A stretch of 54,158 nt of DNA from Alphaproteobacteria bacterium (GTDB lineage Bacteria; Pseudomonadota; Alphaproteobacteria; Acetobacterales; Acetobacteraceae). Shown here piece by piece: positions 18,269 through 26,714 of the stretch; position 1 is the stretch's first letter; every line of letters begins with the position of its first letter. Location: assembly GCA_026400815.1 (NCBI GenBank), contig JAPLOI010000027.1, positions 1 through 54,158 of the forward strand. The letters are read 5' to 3'. The translations under genes were made by a program, and so were the position numbers. The notes under the pieces were generated by a model. The model was given only the letters and a program-made list of their open reading frames with translations, did no database searches and was not told the origin of the DNA.

Positions 18269-19246
18269 ATGAGCACGGCCCCCACGCCAGCCGCCACCCC
18301 GGCCATCGACCTGCGGAGCCTCTGGCACCGCACCACCGAAACGGTGCCGCCTCGCCCCGCCCAGGCGCTGAACATGCGCACCGTGGCGGACATGCACACC
18401 ACCATCAAGAAGCACCTGCACCGCGTTTCCGAAGGCTACGACTTCGTGGTGGGCCTGCCGCGCAGCGGCCTGGTGCCCGGCGCGCTGGTGGCGCTGCACC
18501 TCAACCTGCCGCTGGTGACACTCGCGGACCTCGCCACCGGCAAGCTCACCCAGCGCGACACCAACCGCTGGGGCCGCGCCCATCACCGCCTGGCCCGCGC
18601 CGGCGCCGATGCGGTCCTGAACGTGCTGGTGATGGACGACACGATCAACACCGGTGCCGCCATCCGCCGCTTCCGCGCCACCCATGCCGAGACGATCAAC
18701 AGCGGCCGCTACCGCTTCACCTTCGTGGCCATCTACAAGGCCGAGCACGACGCGCCCGATGCCGACCTCACCTTTGAAACCGTGCCGGGCCCGCGCGTGT
18801 TCGAGTGGAACATGATGCACCACTCCATGAGCGACGGCTTCCTCTGCGACCTCGACGGCGTGTTCTGCCCCGACGGCCCGCCGGAAAACTCCAACGATGG
18901 CGGGCTGTACGAAAACTACATCCTCAACGCGCCGCTGAAGCTGCGGCCGAGCTACAAGCTGGGCGCCATCGTCACCTCCCGGCTGGAGAAATGGCGCGGC
19001 CAGACCAGGGAATGGCTCGCCAGGCACGAGATCAACTACGACGAGCTGATCATGCTCGACCTGCCCACCGCCGAACGGCGCCGCCAGTTGCAGCTCTATG
19101 GGCGCTACAAGGCCGATGTGTACGCCGCCATGGGCGGGCGGCTGTTCGTGGAAAGCGATTCCGGCCAGGCGCACCAGATCGCGCAGATCACCGGAAGGCC
19201 GGTGTTTTGCACGGATACGGGGGTGTTCCTGAAAGGGAAGGCGTAG
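18269..19246 (+). CDS. phosphoribosyltransferase-HAD fusion protein
   Basis: This 325-aa protein has two parts. Residues about 55-180 are a type I phosphoribosyltransferase: 'YDFVVGLPRSGLVPGALVA' and the PRPP loop 'VLVMDDTINTGAAI' (DD at 123-124). From about residue 190 comes a HAD-like phosphatase domain with motif I 'CDLDGVFC' (Asp194/Asp196), 'LRPSYKLGAIVTSRLEKWR' around motif II, and a C-terminal 'GGRLFVESDSGQAHQIAQ' resembling motifs III-IV. HAD and PRT domains joined in one chain suggest transfer and dephosphorylation steps on a phosphoribosyl or nucleotide-sugar substrate, but the substrate is unknown. It sits 11 bp behind a methyltransferase. Confidence 0.78.
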   Translation: MSTAPTPAATPAIDLRSLWHRTTETVPPRPAQALNMRTVADMHTTIKKHLHRVSEGYDFVVGLPRSGLVPGALVALHLNLPLVTLADLATGKLTQRDTNRWGRAHHRLARAGADAVLNVLVMDDTINTGAAIRRFRATHAETINSGRYRFTFVAIYKAEHDAPDADLTFETVPGPRVFEWNMMHHSMSDGFLCDLDGVFCPDGPPENSNDGGLYENYILNAPLKLRPSYKLGAIVTSRLEKWRGQTREWLARHEINYDELIMLDLPTAERRRQLQLYGRYKADVYAAMGGRLFVESDSGQAHQIAQITGRPVFCTDTGVFLKGKA

Positions 19247-19311
19247 CCTGCCTCTTTCTTGGAACGTGGTGTAATCAATGCGATGCACGCGGTGCATTCG
19301 GGAGGCATGCC

Positions 19312-20289
19312 TTGCCCATCTCGGCAGACGACATTGCGCTTACCTACCGCTTCATGCTGGGCCGGCAGCCGGGGCCGCAGGAAACGGAGATGTGGCGCGG
19401 CCTGGCGTCGGTGGACGACCTGCGCAAGCAGGTGTTCCAGTCGGCGGAGTTCGGCGCCGTCTTGAAGCGCCACGGGCATGAGGCGCTGAAGGCGGCACCG
19501 CCCGCCCGGCTTTCGTTCAACATCCCGCCGCCGCAGATAGAGTGGGAAGCCGACGGTCCCAGCCAAGCCAGGCTGCTCGACCATGTAACGCGGACCTGGA
19601 CCGCCCTGGGGCGCGAGAAGCCGCACTGGTCGGTGCTGTCGTCGGATCAGTTCCTGCCCGGCAGGATCGAGCAGAACGAGCGCTCCTTCTATGCCTCAGG
19701 GGCAAACGACGCCCAGGGTATCGTCACCGCGTTGCAGCGCCATGGCCGCACGGTGCAGATGCATCCCCGGGTGGTGGAATACGGCTGCGGCGTTGGCCGG
19801 GTCACGCCCCATCTGGCGGGCCATTTCGCCCAGGTGACCGGCATCGACATTTCCGAAAGCCACCTGTCCATGGCGCAGGAAGCCGCCCGCACGGCCGGGG
19901 CGGGGAATGCCGCCTTCCACCTTGCCCGCGCGCCGGAGTTCGGCATGACGGAGCCGTTCGACCTGTGGTTCAGCTACATCGTGCTGCAGCACAACCCGCC
20001 GCCGGTGATCGCCCTGGTGTTGCGCCGCGCCTTCTCCATGCTGGCACCGGGCGGAATCGCGATCTTCCAGGTGCCAACGCATGCCGTGGACTATCGCTTC
20101 AACCTCGCCCGCTACCTCGCCAATCCAACCAGTACCGGCACGATCGAGGTACATTGCCTGCCGCAATCCGTGATCTTCCGCCTTGCCGCCGAGGCTGGCT
20201 GCGTGCCGCTGGAGGTGCGGGAAAACCTGGCCATGGGGCCACCCTCGCACTGGCTCTCCAACATGTTCGTCTTCGCAAAGGCACGCTGA
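19312..20289 (+). CDS. DUF4214-type N-terminal domain fused to SAM methyltransferase
   Basis: The 325-aa reading starts at TTG 19312, six bases behind GGAGG (19301-19305). No in-frame ATG precedes the conserved start. Residues about 5-50 ('ALTYRFMLGRQPGPQETEMWRG', then 'LRKQVFQSAEF') are a DUF4214/phycobilisome-linker-like motif, often found in proteins of glycan clusters. From about residue 120 comes a class I methyltransferase with motif I 'VVEYGCGVGRVTPHLAGHF', then 'VTGIDISESHLSMAQ' and 'FDLWFSYIVLQHNPPP', and motif III-like 'LAPGGIAIFQVP'. It is probably a glycan- or lipid-modifying methyltransferase in the cytoplasm. Confidence 0.75.
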   Translation: MPISADDIALTYRFMLGRQPGPQETEMWRGLASVDDLRKQVFQSAEFGAVLKRHGHEALKAAPPARLSFNIPPPQIEWEADGPSQARLLDHVTRTWTALGREKPHWSVLSSDQFLPGRIEQNERSFYASGANDAQGIVTALQRHGRTVQMHPRVVEYGCGVGRVTPHLAGHFAQVTGIDISESHLSMAQEAARTAGAGNAAFHLARAPEFGMTEPFDLWFSYIVLQHNPPPVIALVLRRAFSMLAPGGIAIFQVPTHAVDYRFNLARYLANPTSTGTIEVHCLPQSVIFRLAAEAGCVPLEVRENLAMGPPSHWLSNMFVFAKAR

Positions 20290-20319
20290 GGCGGGTCTTG
20301 CGGCCATTGCCGGGGGGGG

Positions 20320-21528
20320 TCAATCCGCTCCACACCCCGCCACCACCGGCTCCTGCGCCGGCGTGCCGCGCCGGCACAGCGTGAGCCCCGGCGCGGGCTT
20401 GCCGCCTTCGAACCCGTTGCCCGCCAGCCGGTTGCCGCGCACCTCCACCGCCACGCCCGCCACCCGCACCACGCCGCCGGAGCGCGAGACGTGGTTGTCC
20501 TGCAACTCGTTGCCTTCCACCACCACCCGCGCCGGCAGCCGGTCTTCGCCGCCTTCCGATGGCTGGTACGGCCCCACCGCCAGGGCCGGGTAGCCGCGCA
20601 TCCCGGCCACGCGGTTGTGGCGCACCATCACCAGGTCGGCATCGCCCGCCCGCACCAGGATGCCCGCGGTGTGCGCCCCGGGCTGCGGGGCGGCGATGTC
20701 GTTGTCCTCCAGCGTGATCGTGCCGGCGATCCGCCCGCCGCCGCGCCCCAGCGGGCTGACCCAGATGCCCACCCCGTTGGCGCCCTGCCCGCGCACGATG
20801 TTGCGCCGGGCGGTGAAGCCGCGCGACGTGGCCGGCGCGTTGCCGGTATCCACCGCGTTGAACAGGATGCCGTGGCCGTTGGCCAGGAAGGCGATGTTGT
20901 CCTCCACCACCGCGTCCTCGGTGCCGAACCAGTGGTCCCAGGCGGCGTTGCGCGTGCCGTGCGATAGGTTGTGCGCCACGCGCGTGCGCCGCCCGCCCAG
21001 CATGGCGGTGGCATCCATGCCCCCTTCGAACTCGCAGCCCTCCACAGACACGTCATCCACCCGGCGCAGCATCACGCCCATGGTCTCGTGGCGGATGCGG
21101 ATGGCGCGCACATGGATGTCGCGGTCCCGCACGGTGGAGGACAGCCAGTTGGCGTTCATCACCGTGCCCATGGACAGCAGGCCGACCTTGCCGAACACGT
21201 GGTCCTGCTCCAGCGTGGCCAGTGGCCGCCCCTGCGCCGATTGCGGCCCCTGCAGGCTCACGCCCGAAGGCAGCAGCACCGGCTTGGACAGGCGATAGGT
21301 GCCGGCCTGCAGCATCAGCGTCTGGCCGGGCTTCAGCCCCTGCAGCACCGTGTTGATCGCCTCGGCCACGTCTGCCCCGGTATCCGGCCGCACCCCGTGC
21401 GCCTCCAGCCGCACCGCGCCGGCGGGCACGGGGAAGATCGGCGGCCGCCACTCCGGCACACCCTGGGCCTGCGCGGCGGCACCCGCGGTCCACAGGACCA
21501 GCAGCAGCAGCAGGAAAAAGCGGGCCAT
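20320..21528 (-). CDS. secreted right-handed beta-helix protein
   Basis: This 402-aa protein has a signal peptide ('MARFFLLLLLVLWTAGAAAQAQG', cleavage likely after AxA). It continues with a pectate-lyase-like entry ('ADVAEAINTVLQGLKPGQTLML', 'AGTYRLSKPVLLPSGVSLQG') and repeated beta-helix coils such as 'VSVEGCEFEGGMDATAML' and 'TARRNIVRGQGANGVGIWV'. Four cysteines lie near the C-terminus and at coil positions. The fold matches polysaccharide lyases and epimerases, but active residues cannot be assigned. Its start lies 6 bases after the stop of the methyltransferase upstream on this strand (21534), so the two are probably one operon. A vestige of the same gene pair lies at 23121-23347. Confidence 0.72.
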   Translation of the reverse strand: MARFFLLLLLVLWTAGAAAQAQGVPEWRPPIFPVPAGAVRLEAHGVRPDTGADVAEAINTVLQGLKPGQTLMLQAGTYRLSKPVLLPSGVSLQGPQSAQGRPLATLEQDHVFGKVGLLSMGTVMNANWLSSTVRDRDIHVRAIRIRHETMGVMLRRVDDVSVEGCEFEGGMDATAMLGGRRTRVAHNLSHGTRNAAWDHWFGTEDAVVEDNIAFLANGHGILFNAVDTGNAPATSRGFTARRNIVRGQGANGVGIWVSPLGRGGGRIAGTITLEDNDIAAPQPGAHTAGILVRAGDADLVMVRHNRVAGMRGYPALAVGPYQPSEGGEDRLPARVVVEGNELQDNHVSRSGGVVRVAGVAVEVRGNRLAGNGFEGGKPAPGLTLCRRGTPAQEPVVAGCGAD

Positions 21529-21533
21529 GGCGA

Positions 21534-22226
21534 TCACCCCTTGCGTTGCAGCACGGCCATCTTGGGGGCCCAGTAGTTCACGCCGCCCTTGTCACTGCGG
21601 TGGATGAACACCTGGGCCGTGTTCGCCTCGATGAACCGTGCCTGTTCCGGCGAAATCGCCGCACTCTCCAGCTTACCGGTGCGCAGGAACTGCTCCAGCA
21701 GGGAAATTGTGCGCGGCACCTTCGGCAGGTCGGCATCCATCGGGTTGAACACGTGGATATCCTCGATCACGAAGAACCCGCCGGGCGCCACGCGGTTGAA
21801 CAGATGCGCCAGGGTCAGTTGCTGATGGTAGCTGGCGTGGCTGCCATCGTCGATCAGCAGGCGTAGCGGCGGCAGGGCGTCGTGCAGCTTCGTGAGCGAC
21901 TGGGCGCTGCCGGCATCGCCCTGGATGAAGGTGAAGCCCTCCATCTTCACCGCCGAGAAATCGGAGATGTCGAAGCCCCAGATCTTCGCGCGCGGGAAGT
22001 ATTTCCGCCACATGGCGATGGAGGGCGCCTCCTGCTCCACCCGGCCGCGCAGCTTGGATTCATCCAGCCCCCCGCGCTTCAGCCCGATCTCCAGCATGGC
22101 GAACTCGCGCTCGCGGAACTGCTCGAACAGGAAGGCATAGAGCCGCGCATAATCGTGCGCGTGGAACACGGCATCGCCCTTGTCGCTGCCGGCTTCGTTG
22201 GCGAGTTGGGCCAGGTTCAGGGACAT
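21534..22226 (-). CDS. SAM-dependent methyltransferase of the class with short GSDKG start
   Basis: This 230-aa protein has GGAGA before its ATG at 22226. It shows 'LANEAGSDKGDAVFHAHDYARLY', 'FAMLEIGLKRGG' (motif I), 'SIAMWRKYFPRAKIWGFDISD', 'LRLLIDDGSHASYHQQLTLAHLF' and 'VAPGGFFVIEDIH'. This order is typical of the methyltransferases found in polysaccharide and macrolide clusters (the E-x-G-x-x-x-G then D-D-G-S-H pattern; cf. MycE-like enzymes). The C-terminal residues 'HRSDKGGVNYWAPKMAVLQRKG' repeat the SDKG stretch of the N-terminus. A relic copy uses this identity as its deletion junction. Confidence 0.8.
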   Translation of the reverse strand: MSLNLAQLANEAGSDKGDAVFHAHDYARLYAFLFEQFREREFAMLEIGLKRGGLDESKLRGRVEQEAPSIAMWRKYFPRAKIWGFDISDFSAVKMEGFTFIQGDAGSAQSLTKLHDALPPLRLLIDDGSHASYHQQLTLAHLFNRVAPGGFFVIEDIHVFNPMDADLPKVPRTISLLEQFLRTGKLESAAISPEQARFIEANTAQVFIHRSDKGGVNYWAPKMAVLQRKG

Positions 22227-22468
22227 GGCGGCTGGCTCTCCATGGCAAACAGGGTTCTCTCGCCACACGCGAAGGTCTGCCGTCAATCCAGCCTATTGGC
22301 AAATTTGTGTGCGAAGGGTGGTTCCTGCAGTTTTTTCATCTTTCGGCAACCGCCGCCTCGCCGGCCGCCATGGTCCCGCGCACCGTCTTCGATGCGCAAT
22401 GTGGGGAGGCGATGCGTGGTGCGGGCGGGGCCACGTGGCATCCCACCCTGCGCGCAGGCTCGTTGGCT
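22227..22468. other. intergenic region, divided by methyltransferase upstream sequence
   Basis: This 242-bp gap separates the two methyltransferase genes on the minus strand. The part at 22227-22290 resembles the sequence upstream of the relic at 23348-23410 (both carry CACGCG followed by a CCGTCAAT stretch), so it is probably the promoter/leader of the methyltransferase-beta-helix pair. I see no gene or strong terminator in the rest. Confidence 0.4.
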
Positions 22469-23041
22469 TCAATCGGCAACGAAGGCGTATCCCCTGATCA
22501 TGTGCCGCACCTGGTTCTGGTCGTAGTCGGGGCGGCGCAGGAACAAGGTCAGGTAGCCGGCCTGGGCGACCGGGCGCATGAACGGGGCCACGACGTGGTA
22601 ATGGGTGCGGTTATCGTAGTCGTGGAACGCGATCAGCGCGTTTGACCGGGCGTGCAGCAGGATCTGCAGGCAGCAGGCGACGCGGAAGCGGCCATCGACC
22701 AGGAAGAGATCGGCGTTCGCCGCCATCGGCTTGTCCCAGATCCCGGTATGGTAGCTGGGCCACCGCGTGCGCGTGGTGGGATCGAGCGGGAAACCCCAGT
22801 TGCCTGTCGGCCCGATGTCGACGAACAACATCTGTGGTTGCACCCATCCCGGCTGGGCCGCGCATGTTTGCGTTACCTTCTCGACCCAGGTGAGGGAGGA
22901 ATCCACCGAGAGGATCGAGCCCTTGACCCGCGCCGCCGCTTCGCAGTTGCTGCCGCCGGAGCCGAACTCCAGGAAATTCTCTGAACAGGAAAGCGTATTC
23001 TCGAAGAGCCTGCGCTCGGGGGCGGTCATCGATGGCTGCAT
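22469..23041 (-). CDS. SAM-methyltransferase-like protein, 190 aa
   Basis: The sequence shows a glycine-rich motif I 'NFLEFGSGGSNCEAAARV', 'GSILSVDSSLTWVEKV', then 'LFVDIGPTGNWGFPLDP', 'ANADLFLVDGRFRVACCLQILLHA' and 'LIAFHDYDNR'. This arrangement (E-F-G-S-G-G-S, S-V-D-S, V-D-G-R-F-R) is seen in a family of short Rossmann proteins encoded near sulfotransferase and glycosyltransferase genes. They are annotated as methyltransferases or hypothetical. GGAG lies 11 bases before ATG 23041; ATG 23029 is an alternative. Its exact substrate is unknown. It lies between the intact methyltransferase and the relic copy. Confidence 0.65.
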   Translation of the reverse strand: MQPSMTAPERRLFENTLSCSENFLEFGSGGSNCEAAARVKGSILSVDSSLTWVEKVTQTCAAQPGWVQPQMLFVDIGPTGNWGFPLDPTTRTRWPSYHTGIWDKPMAANADLFLVDGRFRVACCLQILLHARSNALIAFHDYDNRTHYHVVAPFMRPVAQAGYLTLFLRRPDYDQNQVRHMIRGYAFVAD

Positions 23042-23120
23042 GGGATCAGCGGCTCCTTGGAGGCGAACGGGCCTTAGCAGCTATAACCCGTGGGTGTGCA
23101 CAATACGTCCATGGCGGCTT

Positions 23121-23240
23121 TCAGTGGAAATCCCGTGAGGCCGGCATCGCCGGTTGTCCGCCCTCCAGCAGCCCCGGCAGCACGGTTCGGTCCGCCAGCC
23201 CGGCCCACAGGGCCAGCAGCAGCAGGACCAGGCGGCGCAT
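23121..23240 (-). pseudogene. relic of a secreted beta-helix gene (signal peptide only)
   Basis: A 39-aa reading begins with a signal-like stretch 'MRRLVLLLLALWAGLA', paralleling the signal peptide of the beta-helix gene at 21528, and then ends in 'SRDFH' and TGA. The last five residues and about 19 surrounding bases match the C-terminus of DnaE2 at 23417 (17 of 19 bases). It looks like the start of a beta-helix gene fused by deletion to a duplicated dnaE2 end. Confidence 0.6.
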
Positions 23241-23245
23241 TTGCC

Positions 23246-23347
23246 TCAGCCCTTGCGCTGCAGCACCGCCATCCTCGGCGCATAATCGTTCACCCCACCC
23301 TTGTCGCTGCCGGCTTCGTTGGCAATCTGGGCCAGGTTCAGGGACAC
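23246..23347 (-). pseudogene. internally deleted copy of the GSDKG methyltransferase
   Basis: A 33-codon reading from GTG 23347 gives VSLNLAQIANEAGSDKG joined directly to GVNDYAPRMAVLQRKG and stop. The first half equals the N-terminus and the second half the C-terminus of the intact methyltransferase at 21534-22226. About 198 residues between the two SDKG stretches are missing and the frame is kept. It is followed 6 bp downstream by the signal-peptide relic, the same order as the intact pair. Confidence 0.75.
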
Positions 23348-23416
23348 GATGGCGCGCTTTCAATGGGCAATGAAAGCTGATCTCTGCACGCGATGGCGTG
23401 CCGTCAATCGAATGTG

Positions 23417-26400
23417 TCAGTGAAAATCCCGCGAGCGGGGAAGGGAGAGGGCATTTTCCTCCTCCGCCGGCGGCGTCCGGTTCGCCTCATCGGCCGGCGC
23501 GGGCGCGATCCGCAGCCCCTCCCCCTCCAGCAGCCCCAGCAGGGCGGTGCGGTCGGTCAGCGCATCGGCCACCACGTGCACCACGCCTTCCTCGGAGCGT
23601 TGCACCTTCCCCGCCACCTCCAGCACCTGGCTGCCCAGCACGGCGCGGCGGAAGCGCTCCATCACCGAGGGCCAGATCACGATATTCGCCACCCCGGTCT
23701 CGTCCTCGATGGTGGCGAACACCACACCAGAGGCACTGCCCGGCCGCTGGCGCACCAGCACCACGCCCGCCACCCGCACCTTCGCCCCGTCGCGGCGCGA
23801 GGTCGCCTCGGCGCAGGTCGCCACCCCCTCGGCGGCCAGCACGCGGCGCAGCAGCCGCACGGGATGGGCGCGCAGGGACAGGCCCGTGGCCTGGTAATCC
23901 GCCGCCACGTGCTCGCCCTGGCGCATCGCCGGCAGTGCCGCGTTGCCCGGCGGCGGATCGAGCATCGCCAGCAGCGGCGGTGCTTCATTCTCCAGGCCGC
24001 GCACCCGCCACAGCCCCTGCCGCCGGTCCAGCCCCAGCCCGCGCAGGGCATCGGCTTCGGCCAGCATCACCAGCGCCGCCCGCGGCAGCCCGATGCGCGT
24101 GAGGGCCGCGAAATCCGCAACCGGCCGTCCCGCTTCCTTTCGCCAGGCCACGATCCGCCGCGCCCAGTCCTCGCGGAACCCGTCGATCAACCGGAAGCCG
24201 AGCCGCAGCGCCACATCCCGGCCCGCCGCCTCCACATCGCAGTCCCAGGCGGAGACCAGCACATCGATCCCGCGCACCTGCACGCCATGCTCGCGCGCAT
24301 CGCGCACGATCTGCGCCGGGGCATAGAACCCCATCGGCTGGCTGTTCAGCAGCGCGCAGGCAAACGCCGCGGGGTGGTGGCATTTCAGCCAGGCCGAGAC
24401 GTACACCAGCTGCGCGAAACTGGCCGCGTGGCTTTCGGGAAACCCATACGTCCCGAACCCCTCGATCTGCCGGAAGCAGCGCTCGGCGAAATCCCGCTCG
24501 TAGCCGCGCGCCGCCATGCCATCCACCATCTTGCCGAAGAAGGTGTTGATCGTGCCCACGTGCCGGAACGTCGCCATCGCCCGGCGCAGCGCGTTGGCCT
24601 CCTCCGGCGTGAACTTCGCCGCCTCGATGGCAATGCGCATCGCTTGTTCCTGGAACAGCGGCACCCCCAGCGTCTTGCCCAGCACCCGCTCCAGCTCGTC
24701 CGGCGCCCCGTGCGCGGGATCGGGCGAGGGGAAGTGCACCGCCTCCTTGCCCTGCCGCCTTCGCAGATACGGGTGCACCATGTCGCCCTGGATCGGCCCC
24801 GGCCGCACAATGGCAACCTCGATGACGAGATCGTAGAACTTCGCGGGCCGCAGCCGCGGCAGCATGTTCATCTGCGCCCGGCTTTCCACCTGGAACACGC
24901 CCACGGAATCGCCGCGGCACAGCATCCGATACGTCGCCGCATCCTCGCGCGGCACGTCGGCCAGGTCGGTGATCGGAAACCCCCGCGCCCGCAGCAACGC
25001 AAACGCCTTGCGGATGCAGGTGAGCATGCCGAGCGCCAGCACATCCACCTTCATGATCCCCAGCGTGTCGATATCGTCCTTGTCCCATTCGATGAAATAC
25101 CGGTCGTCCATCGCCGCCGGCCCGATCGGCACCGTCTCGATCAACGGCCCGCGCGTCAGCACGAACCCGCCGACATGCTGGGAGAGATGGCGCGGAAACC
25201 CGATCAGCTCGCGCGCCAATTGCAGCGTGCGGGCAAGCGCCATGCTCTCCCCATCCAGCCCCACCTCGGCCAGCCGTTCCGGCGACCACAACTCCCCCGC
25301 GCCCGATCGGCTGCCCCAGCTCTGGCTCGACAGGATGCCAGTGGTATCCTCCGACAACCCCATCACCCGGCCGACCTCGCGGATCGCCATCTTCGGCCGG
25401 TAATGGATCACGGTGGCCGCAATCGCTGCCCTGTCATGCCCGTAGCGGGCATAGAGATACTGGATCACCTCCTCGCGCCGCTCATGCTCGAAATCCACGT
25501 CGATATCCGGCGGCTCCCGCCGCTCCGCCGAGACAAACCGTTCGAACAGCAGATCGATTTCCGTGGGATCCACTGCGGTGATCCCCAGCGCGAAGCACAC
25601 GGCGGAATTCGCCGCCGAGCCACGCCCCTGGCACAAAATCCCCCGTGCCCGCGCGAACACCACGATGTCGTGCACCGTGAGAAAATACCGCGCGTAGCTC
25701 AGCCGCGCGATCATCGCCAGCTCCTTGGCAATCGTCGCGCGCACCTTGTCCGGCACGCCGCGGGGATAGCGCTGCGCCGCCCCCTCCCAGGTCAGCACCG
25801 CCAGATGCTCATCCGCCGTGCGCCCCGGCGGCACCGGCTCGTCGGGGTATTCATAGGAAAGCTGGTCCAGCGAGAATTCCACCTGCGAGGCAATCTCCAG
25901 GCTCGCCGCCACCGCCTCCGGATAGGCCCGGAACAGCCGCGCCGTTTCCGCCGCCGGCTTCAAATGCCGCTCCGCATGCGGCGCCAGGGCCAGCCCCGCC
26001 TTCTCGATCGTGGTGCCCAGCCGGATGCAGGTCATCACATCGGCCAGCATCTTGCGCGCCGGGTGGTGGAACAGCACGTCGTTGGTGGCCACCAGGGGCA
26101 TGCGCACCAGCCGCCCCATCTCCGCCAATGCCGCCAGCCGGCGCCCATCCTCCGCCGAATGATCCCGCCGCGCCGCCAGCCAGATGCGCCGCCCGAACAC
26201 CTCCCGCAGCCCATGCAACGCCGCCGCCTCGCCCCCCATGGCGATCCCCACCAGCCCCTCCGCATGCGCCGCGAGATCGGCCCGCGTCAGCACGCACGCC
26301 CCCTTCTTCGCCCGCCGCTTGCCCAAGGTGAGCAACGTCGTCAGCCGCCCCCAGGCCGCGCGATCCGTGGGATACACCACCACCTCCGGCGTGCCGTCCA

Positions 26401-26611
26401 CGAACCCCAGCCGCGCCCCCACCAGCAACGGCAGCCCCGCTTTCCTGGCCGCCTCATGCGCCCGCACCACGCCCGCCACGGTGTTGCGGTCCGCCACCCC
26501 CAGCGCCGCCAGCCCCAGGGCGCGCGCCTGCCCCACCAGCTCCTCGGCATGGCTCGCGCCCTCCAGGAAGGAGAACGAGGTGGCGCACACAAGCTCAGCG
26601 AAGGAAGTCAA
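23417..26611 (-). CDS. dnaE2: error-prone DNA polymerase DnaE2 (ImuC)
   Basis: This 1064-aa C-family polymerase is the catalytic subunit of the ImuA-ImuB-DnaE2 mutasome that carries out SOS-induced translesion synthesis. The PHP domain is at the N-terminus ('FSFLEGASHAEELVGQARALG', 'VADRNTVAGVVRAH'). The catalytic 'PPDIDVDFEHERREEVIQYLY' lies near residues 367-387. The finger region includes 'GRGSAANSAVCFALGITAVDP'. An OB fold at the C-terminus contains 'KVRVAGVVLVRQRPGSASGV'. The start is TTG 26611. No ATG precedes the PHP motif, and the AAGAAGA of the adjoining three-hairpin repeat serves as the likely ribosome site. A GTG eight codons in is an alternative. Confidence 0.92.
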   Translation of the reverse strand: MTSFAELVCATSFSFLEGASHAEELVGQARALGLAALGVADRNTVAGVVRAHEAARKAGLPLLVGARLGFVDGTPEVVVYPTDRAAWGRLTTLLTLGKRRAKKGACVLTRADLAAHAEGLVGIAMGGEAAALHGLREVFGRRIWLAARRDHSAEDGRRLAALAEMGRLVRMPLVATNDVLFHHPARKMLADVMTCIRLGTTIEKAGLALAPHAERHLKPAAETARLFRAYPEAVAASLEIASQVEFSLDQLSYEYPDEPVPPGRTADEHLAVLTWEGAAQRYPRGVPDKVRATIAKELAMIARLSYARYFLTVHDIVVFARARGILCQGRGSAANSAVCFALGITAVDPTEIDLLFERFVSAERREPPDIDVDFEHERREEVIQYLYARYGHDRAAIAATVIHYRPKMAIREVGRVMGLSEDTTGILSSQSWGSRSGAGELWSPERLAEVGLDGESMALARTLQLARELIGFPRHLSQHVGGFVLTRGPLIETVPIGPAAMDDRYFIEWDKDDIDTLGIMKVDVLALGMLTCIRKAFALLRARGFPITDLADVPREDAATYRMLCRGDSVGVFQVESRAQMNMLPRLRPAKFYDLVIEVAIVRPGPIQGDMVHPYLRRRQGKEAVHFPSPDPAHGAPDELERVLGKTLGVPLFQEQAMRIAIEAAKFTPEEANALRRAMATFRHVGTINTFFGKMVDGMAARGYERDFAERCFRQIEGFGTYGFPESHAASFAQLVYVSAWLKCHHPAAFACALLNSQPMGFYAPAQIVRDAREHGVQVRGIDVLVSAWDCDVEAAGRDVALRLGFRLIDGFREDWARRIVAWRKEAGRPVADFAALTRIGLPRAALVMLAEADALRGLGLDRRQGLWRVRGLENEAPPLLAMLDPPPGNAALPAMRQGEHVAADYQATGLSLRAHPVRLLRRVLAAEGVATCAEATSRRDGAKVRVAGVVLVRQRPGSASGVVFATIEDETGVANIVIWPSVMERFRRAVLGSQVLEVAGKVQRSEEGVVHVVADALTDRTALLGLLEGEGLRIAPAPADEANRTPPAEEENALSLPRSRDFH

Positions 26612-26714
26612 GAGTCTTCTTTTTCTGAAGAAAAAGAAGCAAAAAGACTTTTATAATTTGGCTCGCGCCAGATTATGAAAGTTTTTTGGTTCTTTTTTTC
26701 AAAAAAGAGCATGC
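26612..26714. repeat. AT-rich three-hairpin element, copy 2, inside the imu operon
   Basis: The element fills the gap between imuB and dnaE2. It shows the TCTTCTTTTT / AAAAAGAAG-type hairpin, a central stem ATAATTTGGC with GCCAGATTAT, and the GGTTCTTTTTTTC / CAAAAAAGAG hairpin. It lies within three bases of the TTG of dnaE2 and ends at the TAA of imuB, so both gene edges are flush with it. Its terminator-like hairpins would be expected to reduce read-through from imuB. Confidence 0.8.

Noticed and set aside
23393-26656. A 1087-aa plus-strand ORF opposite dnaE2
   Set aside because: It is the antisense shadow of a clear DnaE2 gene, with a His/Arg/Pro/Gln composition and no motif.
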